Position numbers and translations under genes: made by a program
Shown: positions 39,238 to 49,600 of the stretch, piece after piece
Position numbering within the stretch: the first letter of the stretch is position 1
How the letters are laid out: the number at the start of each line of letters is the position of its first letter
Notes under the pieces: generated by a model
Told to the model about the DNA's origin: nothing
What the model saw: the letters and a program-made list of their open reading frames with translations, nothing else
Databases searched by the model: none
Assembly (NCBI GenBank): GCA_030686995.1
Contig: CM060692.1
Location: forward strand, 120,812,796 to 120,876,795
Direction: 5' to 3'
Length of the DNA stretch: 64,000 nucleotides
From: Artemisia argyi
Taxonomy: Eukaryota; Streptophyta; Magnoliopsida; Asterales; Asteraceae

Positions 39238-39256
39238 TGGCGCCGCAGCCCGGGGA
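39238..39256 (+). other. Primer binding site of element C
   Basis: TGGCGCCGCAGCCCGGGGA starts six bases after the LTR and is identical to the site in element A. It is partly complementary to the tRNA-Asp 3' end. Confidence 0.8.
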
Positions 39257-39403
39257 ATAGTTATTGTCTAGGTTAGAATCTCTTTTTATTAGGTCTACTT
39301 GCTAGATTCCTTTCTAGTAAGATTTTATTTTTATTTTTAGGTGCTTCTTTAGTCTATCTTATTTCTTTGTGTTTTTGTTCGTAACTCTTCACCACCCGAC
39401 ATC

Positions 39404-41884
39404 ATGGACGATGGGAACATCCTTGAACCCGTCATCCCACCACAACAAAACCCACCACTAGAACCCCTTAGGCCCCGAACCTTAGGAGAGTATTCCCGAC
39501 CTAGCCATCAAGGCTACCGAAACACCATTGAGCTCACCGGAGCCAATGTGACCCCCTTGCGATCCGACACCATCCGGTTGGTGCAAAGCGGATGTGCATT
39601 CCATGGACTTCGTTCTGAAGATCCAAACCAACATCTTAAGGACTTCCTAAAAATCGTAGATTCCATAGACCTAGGTGTTGAAACTAGAGAGACAACCCGA
39701 TTACGCCTATTTCAATTCTCTCTACGGGATCAAGCTAGTCAATGGCTTGAGCGTTTACCCGCGGGATCCATCACCACATGGGATGATCTCACCACTCGTT
39801 TCCTTGCTCAATTTTTCCCACCAGGGAGAACTACTAAGCTTGGAAATGACATCTTGATGTTCCAACAACGTCAAAATGAATCTCTTTATGAAGCATGGAC
39901 TCGTTTCAAGGACTTACTCCAAAAAGTCCCTCATCATGGCATAGATCTTTGGCTCCAAGTCCAAATCTTTTATGACCATATCGATCTCTCCACGAGGCGA
40001 GCCATTGACCAATCGGCCGGTGGTAAGCTACGTGATCTAAGTGCGGAACAATCATGGGAACTCATAGAAGATCTTGCTCTCTATGACAACGAAAGTTGGA
40101 ATGATCCCCGTGATTTGAACAAAATGGTCAAGGCAATATCTTTGCCTTCGAACAATTCTAGCACTCCCGACCGTAGGATCATGGAACTTGAGGACCAAGT
40201 CAAGTTTCTCATGAAATCTTACGAAGCTCCTAAGCCTTCAAGCCAAGTGAACAAAATCACTTCTTCATGCGAATTATGCAGTGATCCCCATGACACTCGT
40301 GATTGTGTGGAACTCCCCGGAACAGCTTTTGCGGACTACGCATCCACGCGTACCGACGAAGCGAGAGATAAGTGGTACACTTTCAAGCCCAAGCCAAACC
40401 CTTATGGTGATTCATACAACCCTGCTTGGAAAAATCACCCAAACCTTAGGTGGAAACAAAATCAACCCAATTCTTTCAATCCGCCTAATCGTTACCAACC
40501 AAACGGTCCACCCTCCAACCGTACTTTCAACAACAATCCTTCTAACAACTATGGTAGTACCAACAATCTTGAAGGATTGATGTCAAAATTCATGGCATCT
40601 CAAGAAGCTCGCATATCTAAGTTTGAAGCCGATTTCAAACAAAAGCAAAGCGAGATGACCACCAAAATTGACGCATTGTTGAAAGTTCTCAATGACCGAG
40701 AAATGGGAGCACTCCCAAGCGACACGGTCAAGAATCCAAAACTAAACGTTAATTCCATATCTTCAGTTTCGTCACACACTTCGTGTCCACAATACTACTC
40801 GGTTAAATCGACGAGCATGTGTTTCAAACAAAACCAAATCCTTCAAAAGGACCAATCAAGTAAAACACCCGATATAGAACCGGTCAAAAGTATAGTTGAA
40901 ACACCTCCTACGCAAGACCTTGACGATGAATTCAAAGAACTTCACCTTGAACGCCCCGTCATTGATGTCTTAGCGCGTGCTCCTTACTATAGTGCCCTCC
41001 TGGAAAAATATGAGAAGTTTAAACTAGGTAAAAATGGGACCGCCTTCGTTCAAAACAAATTGCCTAAAAAGCTTGATGATCCGGGTATATTTGTTTTGCC
41101 TTGTAAGATAGGAAGATCCGAAGCTTTCGACACACTAGCCGATTTAGGGTCAAGCCTCAACTTGATTCCCTTATCCTTATTCACCACTCTTAAGCTAGGA
41201 AAGTTAGAGGAAACGGAGGTATTGATAGGGCTAGCGGATGGGAGTATTGCCCACCCGGTTGGAATGATTAAGGATGTAGTTGTTCACGTAGGAAAGTTAA
41301 CTATATTAGCGGATTTTCACGTCCTGTTGGTAGGAAGAGGATTTTTAGCAACCGCTAGCGCCATGATAGATTGTAAGGAGTCTAAGATAGCGGTAGGTGA
41401 AGGCGATACTTGGTCGGTGTACGATGTAAAGAAGCATAGTTATGATTGTGATGATGAACCGACACCGCATTGGGTAAAGATGAATAGAAGACCATCTAGA
41501 TATGGACCTTGGATAGAAAGGAACTTCATAGGACCTCAATGCCCATTTTATCTAGAGAAAGATTTCGTTGAAAAGACACATTCGGTAGAACAACTCATAG
41601 CTAGAGATGAAGAGCTAGATCCCTTTGAGGACCCCTTAGTCTTTAGGAAGATGATTGAGTTCTTGAGCGTAATGCCTATTAATATAGAGATGAATAAGTG
41701 GAAAAGAGAGGGAGACACGTGTAAATGGAGGTGGGACAAGCCACCTAAAGAAGGTGACGGATCATGGCATATGAGGATGACTTTGTATGATCCGGATGGA
41801 GAAAAGTTTGAAAGGTCATACCATACTAAGGAAACCGATAGGAAGTTGAAACCTAAGTTTGATCCCAAAGATGTCCTCAATTAG
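39404..41884 (+). CDS. Gag-protease polyprotein of element C
   Basis: This intact 826-codon ORF encodes the retrotransposon gag domain at residues about 35-240 (FHGLRSEDPNQHLKDFL, RDQASQWLERLPAGS, FLAQFFPPGRTTKL). A zinc knuckle CELCSDPHDTRDC lies near residue 290, then an Asn/Pro-rich stretch, a coiled region, and a retropepsin-like protease around residue 580 with active-site motif LADLGSSLNLIPLSLF. About 190 more residues of unknown type follow (RRPSRYGPWIERNFIGPQCP, KWRWDKPPKEGDGSWHM) before a normal stop. Typical Athila elements continue into reverse transcriptase; this one stops. The ATG at 39404 is 148 bp after the PBS. With no internal stop it may still supply particles and protease. 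No related integrase or RT lies within the element. Confidence 0.9.
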   Translation: MDDGNILEPVIPPQQNPPLEPLRPRTLGEYSRPSHQGYRNTIELTGANVTPLRSDTIRLVQSGCAFHGLRSEDPNQHLKDFLKIVDSIDLGVETRETTRLRLFQFSLRDQASQWLERLPAGSITTWDDLTTRFLAQFFPPGRTTKLGNDILMFQQRQNESLYEAWTRFKDLLQKVPHHGIDLWLQVQIFYDHIDLSTRRAIDQSAGGKLRDLSAEQSWELIEDLALYDNESWNDPRDLNKMVKAISLPSNNSSTPDRRIMELEDQVKFLMKSYEAPKPSSQVNKITSSCELCSDPHDTRDCVELPGTAFADYASTRTDEARDKWYTFKPKPNPYGDSYNPAWKNHPNLRWKQNQPNSFNPPNRYQPNGPPSNRTFNNNPSNNYGSTNNLEGLMSKFMASQEARISKFEADFKQKQSEMTTKIDALLKVLNDREMGALPSDTVKNPKLNVNSISSVSSHTSCPQYYSVKSTSMCFKQNQILQKDQSSKTPDIEPVKSIVETPPTQDLDDEFKELHLERPVIDVLARAPYYSALLEKYEKFKLGKNGTAFVQNKLPKKLDDPGIFVLPCKIGRSEAFDTLADLGSSLNLIPLSLFTTLKLGKLEETEVLIGLADGSIAHPVGMIKDVVVHVGKLTILADFHVLLVGRGFLATASAMIDCKESKIAVGEGDTWSVYDVKKHSYDCDDEPTPHWVKMNRRPSRYGPWIERNFIGPQCPFYLEKDFVEKTHSVEQLIARDEELDPFEDPLVFRKMIEFLSVMPINIEMNKWKREGDTCKWRWDKPPKEGDGSWHMRMTLYDPDGEKFERSYHTKETDRKLKPKFDPKDVLN

Positions 41885-42344
41885 GAACTCATCCGTATCA
41901 CGTAGTAACCCATGACTTTGAGTCTAGCTACAAGACTCGTAAATAAAGAAAAACGCTTCTTGGGAGGCAACCCATGTTTTGTGTGATTTTACTTTGTTTG
42001 TTTGTTATTTGCTTCCGTATGCATGCTTTATTTTTATTGTTGGTAGATCATGTTTCTCAACTAAATAGTGGAAATACTTTACTTTGTTGTTTGGCCTAGT
42101 CTTAACTCCACCTAAAAGTATTTTTTCAAAAGATAAGTGTAAGGGGAAACCCCAAATATGTTTTTAAGAAACAAACTGATCATGATTCTCCACAATATTA
42201 AATGAACATGTATATTCGTATATGTTAGAGTCAAATGCTTGTATTGAGTCATAATGAAGTTTTGCAGGATTTTCCAGGAAGTAGGACCAAGTTTTTCCAT
42301 AAATTTTCCGGAAACTTAACATAAGAATTTCTGCAGGTCACTTC

Positions 42345-42378
42345 TGACGGCGTCAAGAATTAATTCTTGACGGCGTCA
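42345..42378. repeat. Paired TGACGGCGTCA palindrome in the internal region of C
   Basis: Two TGACGGCGTCA sites are joined by AGAATTAATTCT, itself a palindrome, so the whole 34 bp is palindromic except for the two central G bases of the sites. It is the only place outside the LTRs of C with this motif. Confidence 0.8.
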
Positions 42379-43753
42379 CGTGTAAAAATCTGGAAATTTT
42401 ACCGGTTTTGTTTTTCTAACGGAGTCTTATGGTTTTTGTGAATTATTAAGTTTTATAATCTCCAGGAAATCTGCAAACTTCATTCCACAAGCATTATATC
42501 TTATCTTGTTTTCTAGGATTTAGTAACTTATATAGGATGCCGCCGATTTTACGCGAGGTTGTCTTGTCTATTTTCTCAGGATTTACAGGTTATGTATGAC
42601 AAGAAGATGATTTATATTCTGGAAGGGAAGCTTTGATTGTTCATTTTCTTGGAGGAAGATCTAACCTGGCCACCTTATTATCCATACCGAGCGAATCAGG
42701 GGAGTATTTGATTTCATTCTTTTTACTTTTTCACTTTTACATTCTTTACTTGAACATTGGGGACAATGTTCATCTTAAGTGTAAGGGGAAGGTAAAAAGA
42801 TGATACCTTACATATGCACTTTCGCTTGAGTTTGTTTTGTTTGATGGTAGATGTGTAATAAAACTATGAGAAATACTTGTTAGTGCAATTTTAGTGCCAA
42901 ATTTAAAATTTTTTACAACATTTAGGAGTGAAACTTTAGCCATAGCAAGCGTCTCATGGATAGGAGATTGTATGACTAGCACAAAACCGTATATTCAGAA
43001 AAATTTTCCACCCAAATATGTGAGGTTCGCCTTAGATTTGATAGGAAAAGCATTTACTATTAGTGCTTATGAGTGTACCGGTAGCATTTAGATTCTAGAA
43101 CTTGCGTTAGTGATGCATCCCGAGACCGCTAGTGAGACTACATTCGTGTGGTAGGATTTACTACATGATAAGAGGCATTAGGATCACCCTTGTGTTAAAC
43201 TCGTATCATAATTACTTGACCATTTATGTCATATTGTTTGGCTAGTTAAGTCAACTAATTTTTCCCACACCCTTAGCGTTGTACTCATTTTTAGTACACG
43301 AAACCCCTAGTACACCCCTCCGAGCCTATCTTTTCATTTCTAACTTTAAGTATTTTACTTAAAGGAAGAATTTGTTACACCCCACTTAAATGTACAACCA
43401 AATCGCCTTAGCCTTCCGTGTATGCGCTCATTTTTAGTGCATTATTGTTATTTGTTAAACCCTAAGTTAACTTTCTAATTGATTACATGGTTGCTAAGTC
43501 GAGTCATATCCTTGTACATATTGTTTTGGGACGATTGAGACTCATGGGTAAAGTACTTATTTTATGGAGTAATGGGGAAGAACACCATTTATTACCCCCA
43601 TATGTGCGTTAATCTTAAAAGTACTCCAAGTGTTTTGATTATCTTAATTCGAGTCAATAGATTAGTTCATTGTAAAGTATGTAAAAATTCAAGTGTAAGG
43701 GGAATGTCCATTCCCTATGATGTATTATTTTGGATGGTAGAGTAAGAGTGTAT

Positions 43754-43802
<49 letters not shown>

Positions 43803-44310
43803 GGACTACCATCCCTTTTTATTCTATGTTCATTTAATGTTTATGTTATTTTTCATTTATTAGCTTAAGTCGAGTCTAGTCTTGGCTTAGCAACGCCATA
43901 TTGTACATGTAATTGACCAAGATTGTTAGCTCGCCACCAGTAAAAACTTCCTTTATCCAACAAAACCGTGTATTTCATATCCCTACACCTAACGTTACAA
44001 CCCTTTAAAAGACCTCTTTGATAGTTTATCCTAGGTGCTTACGCCATGTGGTGGAGGTTTGATCATTTCCCAAGCCTATGGTAATCTATTTTGCTATGAC
44101 AGGTAGTGAGAGATATCTTCCGTTTCCATATTGTAATTTATACTTTATTACACCCGAGAGATGTGAGTATCTAAACACTATTTGTGAGGTGCTAGTATAT
44201 GACCTCCGTGCTTGTATATTGGTCTTTAGTGGAACGATTATTTGTTGTAATTACTTTTATATTAGTGTTAAATGACCCCTAACTTGTATTTTGAGTAGAA
44301 TAAAAGCGCA

Positions 44311-44349
44311 TTTGCTTGAGGACAAGCAAATCTCAAGTGTAAGGGTATA
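44311..44349 (+). other. Hairpin and polypurine tract before the 3' LTR of C
   Basis: A perfect stem TTTGCTTG/CAAGCAAA with loop AGGA (44311-44330) is followed by TCTCAAGTGTAAGGGTATA and then the LTR. The purine run AAGTGTAAGGG is in the place of the plus-strand primer. The same hairpin type with different stem bases occurs at 42751 and at 19331-19350. Confidence 0.72.
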
Positions 44350-45761
44350 TGATGAGGCGAAAAATGAACCGTTTTTAGGGGGTCATTTAAGCCCGAAATT
44401 AAATTTATTTGATCAAATATTGCCCTAAATCGTTCCTTTTGTGATTTTAGGTACTTTGGGAGAGAAATCTGGAAAAGGAAGCAATTCGGACATTTTTGGA
44501 GCATAAAAGTGAAGAAAACGCCAAAGTCTTAATTTTCCTTGCTGGGAACAGTAGCTGACGGCGTCAAGAAGGAAATCTTGACGGCGTCAAGAGTAATTTC
44601 CATGACGGCCCAGTACATATTTGACGGCGTCACAAGGTAGGGCGTCAAGAGGAAAATGCATGACGGCCTGGAAACACATAACACTTGACGGCGTCAGATC
44701 TGGATCAAGGCAGTCCGAGGAGTATTTTGGCGGCGAGATGACAGCGTCACAAATTTGTTCTTGACGCCGTCAGACCCTATTTCCTATATATAGTTTTCTA
44801 ATTTTCACATTAAAAAGAGAGAAGTTTTGGAGAAACCCTAAGTACGAACTTGGTACGAATTTTACATGTTTTTCAAGGGTTCTTAGCCCTTGATACCTTT
44901 CATGTGTAATTGAGATAAGTGTTCTTTTAATTCAATCAATATGTCTATGTGTTGGTTGTCTATATCTTGTTCTTGTCTTAATTCCATCATGCTAGACTAG
45001 ATCTATCTTGTGTTTGCTTGGATCTAATGAAACCTAGATGTTAATTATGTGTTGATTACTTGTTTATGGTTGTATTGGATGAATGAATTCGATGTTAGGC
45101 TTAAGAAAACTGGCAGATCTCCAATTGGTAACATGCTTGAACGTCTTAAGAAACATGAACTGACGTGCACTAGGTTTTATTGATTGTATTTAATGCATGA
45201 GTAAATTCTAATGATCCCATGTTAGGAGCTTCTTAGCCGGCTCTACATAGGAGTGAAGTAGGCACTCATAGGATTGGGGAATTAAGTGCGCCACCCCATG
45301 AATGGTATTAAGGAATACAATCCGTCATCCACGCAACTATAACAAGTAATTAACGTGTAAAAGATATCTAGGGAGTAGTGAAATCTAAGTAAACACATTT
45401 TCTCCACTTATTGCTCACAACCTTAGTTTAATTTAGTTTATTTTCATTTCTTGTATTTTATTTTGTTTGTATCTTTAGTATTGGGTTAGTTGATTAGCAA
45501 CTAATTCCGCCCAAATCCTTAAAACCCCAAGATTTTTACTTGCTTTCTAAAAAATATAAAAATACAAAAATAATCATCCCTCACCTTTAGAACTAGTATT
45601 TAGGTTTTCTAATCCTAGCGACACTATTCCTAGCTGAACGATCAATCCCCCGGTACTTGTCACTATACTATACTACAACGATCAGGTGCACTGCCTGGTG
45701 AGGGTTGTAAGCTTCTCAAGATCCCTTGAGAGGTAAAGCCTGGTGCGATTCCCACGTATCA
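44350..45761 (+). repeat. 3' LTR of element C
   Basis: This 1412-bp direct repeat of 37820-39231 is followed by TSD GTAAC. It carries the same TGACG array (44556-44772), TATA box (44784-44793) and tRNA-Asp complement (45667-45681). Confidence 0.93.
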
Positions 45762-46614
45762 GTAACAACCTTCAAATATTTATACAGTCCATTAATACAG
45801 TCAAATATTTATACACTCCATTAAATGTCGACTTGTAACAGCCCAAACCTCAATGGTATATAAGCCAACCCAAAAACTCAAACACCAATTCGAAACACAC
45901 TCTCTCGTCTTTTTCCGAGCACGATAAAAAACACACACACACACACAATTAGATAAATCTACTCTCATCTTGGTGTTACCTACAATAGAAATAAATAAGC
46001 TTTGCTTCTCGGTTTATAGCAATAGAATGACAACTTTTATTTGAATATGAAATAGTTTGCACTGTTATTTCTTATAGTTATTTTAATTAAAAGTTGTTAT
46101 TTATTCGTAAAGTTACTGTTAGAAACTAACGTATAAATGAAAAATATTTGCTCGCCATAAAATTATGCATCAGGTACCCGTCGATGTATCCCGCGGGGTA
46201 CCCTTCTAGTTTTAATTAACAGTTGTCATTCATTCATTCGTAACGTTACTGTTAAAAAAAAGTATAAATGAAAAATATTTGCTCGCCGTAAAATTATGCA
46301 CGAGTACCTGCTGCCGCATTCTTCTAGTTATTATTTAATCTCCGTATTAAATTAATAGTATATATTTTCTTATTTGAACGTCTTAAAATAATTGTGCACC
46401 TTTCTTTTTCCAAGTAAAAAAACTAGAGAAATTGATTAAAATAATTGTCCACATTCTTAATTCTTAATAAAGTTATACAAGCCGAAGCAAACACCCCCTT
46501 TAAAGAAACACCCCCTAGAAATCGCTGCTCCACCATCGCCATTGCCATCCACAAACACAATTGCCCTAAACCTCCCAACTCAGATCTAAATATTTTCTCA
46601 TTTAATTAATAAAA

Positions 46615-49600
46615 ATGGTGTTGGTGTTATCAGTGCGAGATTATGTAAACCGAATGTTACAAGATATTTCTGGCATGAAAGTCCTTATTCTTGATTCCCA
46701 AACGGTCGGTATTATTCCCTTCTTTTTTCTTATATTCATTTCAGTTTATGTTAGATTTGAGTTCAAGTTAATCAAAATAGTTGATGGATTTATATTATAC
46801 GTGTAAACACTAGTATGCCGAATGGGAAACTTGCTTTTTCTAGGATAGTACAGATGTCTTATTTAGTGTGTCTAGTTCTAATATAAGCCGAAACACAAAT
46901 AAGCTCATAAGCCACATATAAGCTTAAACAAACACCCCCTAAATGTCAGAAAGTAAGTGATTATCTTAAATTTAGTTTTCAGGATCCTATATACATTGCC
47001 TTCAAATATGTCTTGCAGAAACACTCAAATATCTGGTGTGGTGTCGAAAATTGTCTTTTTGACAGTACTTGTATAAGCTGAGAGAACTAATGAGTAAACG
47101 TTACTAGATCAAGGATAGGCATAGTCATTTGAAAGAACACTGCTTAAAGTCTGACGTAGATGTTGTGTCAAACGTGAATATGCCTCTATTATATCAGACA
47201 AAATAAAACTAATATAGCTCATTGAAGTTCTAATGGGGGTTATGTTCAGCCTTTTCAAATTAATTTTTCTGCCCAATCAAACAATATCTTGTTTTTCTCC
47301 ATGAAGAAATAAATGACGTCGAGACAAGTAACTCAAGAAAAGAGAAAAATAAATAACTCTCAGCTGTACCGAGTTCTAATGTTAAGTGGTGGTTGATGGA
47401 GCATCTTTGTTTCTCTCATGTTGCAGGTTAGTGCTGTTAGTGTCGTGTATTCACAGTCTGAACTTCTGCAAAAAGAAGTGTTTTTGGTAGAATTGGTTGA
47501 TGCCATCTCCATGTCAAAGGAGTCAATGTCACATCTCAAAGCTGTTTATTTTCTTCGTCCAACATCAGAAAATATTCAGCATTTGAAACGCCAACTTGCT
47601 AAGCCTAGATTTGGAGAATATAACCTCTGTAAGTTTCTGTCATCATTCATTTTCATAGAGAGTGCCTGAATTATGTATACATAGTTTAGGCACATATGAA
47701 ACCTGTTCAGCATGCTATGAAAAGTTTGTTTTTAATTTTGTTCGAGAAATTGATGAAATTAAGGTTCCTAAGAAATGTCATTATGATTTTCTTACGGGAA
47801 GCTATTCAGACTACCTTTTGTGATTTTGGAGATTCTAAATATAGAACGACAGATATTCTGGATGATTTAAATACTTGATGTGAATTAATCCCAAGTATAA
47901 CATTTGGTTCCATACTATATCGCTGTATCAGCCAACTCCAGTAACATCTTAATGGTAAGTTCTGATTGTATATTTTATTGCAGTTTTCTCGAATATGCTG
48001 AATAGTACTCAGCTTCATATCTTAGCTGATTCAGATGAGCATGAAGTTGTTCAACAAGTCCAGGTCAGTTTATTCTTAATACAGTCTTCATAACATAATA
48101 TGGATCTTGAAGTTCTCAATAGGCTTCATGCACTCACTATTTATAATTTTTATTCTGCAGGAGTTTTTTGCAGATTTTGTTGCAATTGACCCCTACCATT
48201 TCACCTTAAACACACCATCAAATCATATGTATATGCTTCCTGCTGTTATCGATCCTCCAAATTTACAAAACTACTGTGATCGGATTGTTGATGGACTTGC
48301 AGCTCTCTTTTTGGCTTTTAAAAGGAGACCTGTTATTAGATATTCACGAACATCTGATATTGCTAAAAGGATTGCACATGAAGCTTCGGTGAGCACACTC
48401 TTTTTCTATCAATATGCTATTTCTTAGTTGTAGTGATTGAGGCTCCTGCAATATTTAGTCACTTATGTCTGGAAGAGTTCTTGTAGAATTTTGTTAGTGT
48501 ATCGTATAAAGGAATGATTATCTTTTATTTTTCATCATATAAGCCCTGCTGTATTTGAATTTTTTTTTGGTATTAAGAAGCTCAATTTCCATTTCTTGTT
48601 TCTGTTTTCCTTGTGGATGCAACAGAAGCTGATGTACCAGCAGGAAAGTGGCCTTTTCGATTTCAGACGTACAGAAATTTCTCCCTTGTTGCTTGTAATT
48701 GATAGGAGAGACGATCCTGTAACTCCATTACTAAATCAATGGACTTATCAGGTGCCAATTTTTGATGTTTGAAACTTTAACCATTATAGCTGGTTAAATA
48801 TCTGGTTAAAATATTGGAAATGGTAACAGTCATTTGTTAAATTTGTAGGCCATGGTCCACGAGTTGATAGGTATCAAAGACAATAAGGTAGATTTAGGAA
48901 ATGTGGGGAAGTTTTCAAAGGATCAACAGGTCAGCTTTCACTTCTATTATATCCATATGTAATCATATTGTTATTCGTTGCGTTGCTGTTTGAAGTATTA
49001 ATTTATGTTTTTGAATAGGAGGTGGTATTGTCGTCTGAACAAGATGCCTTTTTTAAGGCTAATATGTATGAAAATTTTGGAGACATTGGAATGAGTATAA
49101 AGCGGATGGTGGATGATTTTCAACAAGTGGCTAAAAGCAATCAAAATATTCAGACAATAGGTTTCAACAAACAAACTTCTTTGTTTTGGTTATTGCTATT
49201 AGTCACAACAGTAAATTGTGTTCAGTAAACACAGTCTGACTATACCACTTTTCTTTGAGTGCAGAAGACATGGCTAAATTTGTTGACAACTATCCAGAGT
49301 ATAGAAAAATGCAAGGAAACGTCTCTAAGCATGTCACTTTGGTCACAGAAATGAGCAAGATAGTAGAGGAACGAAAACTCATGTTAGTTTCACAAACTGA
49401 ACAAGAATTAGCTTGCAATGGTGGGCAAGGAGCAGCATTCGAGGTGCTTATGCATTTTGATTTTCATACCAAGTCTATTCATTCCTTCTTCGAAGTTGCA
49501 TCTGATTTCGACCTTCATACATGAATGGGTCGATACGTGTTATCTTTAAATGGTCAAATAATATTTTTACCTTAAAATTAGATTGTTATCTCTATTACAT

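Larger units (their letters stand above)
41885..44349 (+). other. Non-coding 3' internal region of element C
   Basis: There is no coding potential in these 2.4 kb. It holds a GGGAGGCAACCC motif (41959-41970), a paired TGACGGCGTCA palindrome (42345-42378), four AAGTGTAAGGG purine motifs (about 42136, 42777, 43692 and 44335), two perfect hairpins with GGGA or AGGA loops (42751-42772 and 44311-44330) and a poly(A) run (43756-43800). The last purine motif abuts the 3' LTR and is the PPT. Confidence 0.75.
37820..45761 (+). mobile_element. Intact non-autonomous Athila-like Gypsy element (C)
   Basis: The LTRs are 37820-39231 and 44350-45761 (1412 bp each, TGATGAGGCG...CACGTATCA), with a perfect TSD GTAAC (37815-37819 and 45762-45766). 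I count about 30 LTR differences (about 2%). The PBS at 39238 is of tRNA-Asp type. The only ORF is Gag-protease (39404-41884). Downstream come a GGGAGGCAACCC motif and 2.4 kb of non-coding sequence up to the PPT, with no reverse transcriptase or integrase. Members A and B of the same family occur at the left of the window, and an Athila-type pol fragment at 59809-61882. Confidence 0.93.
37632..46327 (+). mobile_element. Second Helitron copy, split by element C, with repeated 3' ends
   Basis: The parts 37632-37819 and 45767-46210 are similar to 36690-37166 and end in a hairpin (GGTACCC...GGGGTACC, 46174-46203) plus CTTCTAG. A further copy of only the last about 115 bp follows and ends CTTCTAG at 46327, with a degraded hairpin. 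Its 5' end is abutted directly to the CTAG of the previous copy. Element C (37820-45761, TSD GTAAC) lies inside it. Confidence 0.65.

Noticed and set aside
42894..43091. A 65-codon ORF in the 3' region of element C
   Set aside because: It has no recognisable domain, lies in non-coding sequence of an element whose sister region is unknown here, and is short enough to be chance.
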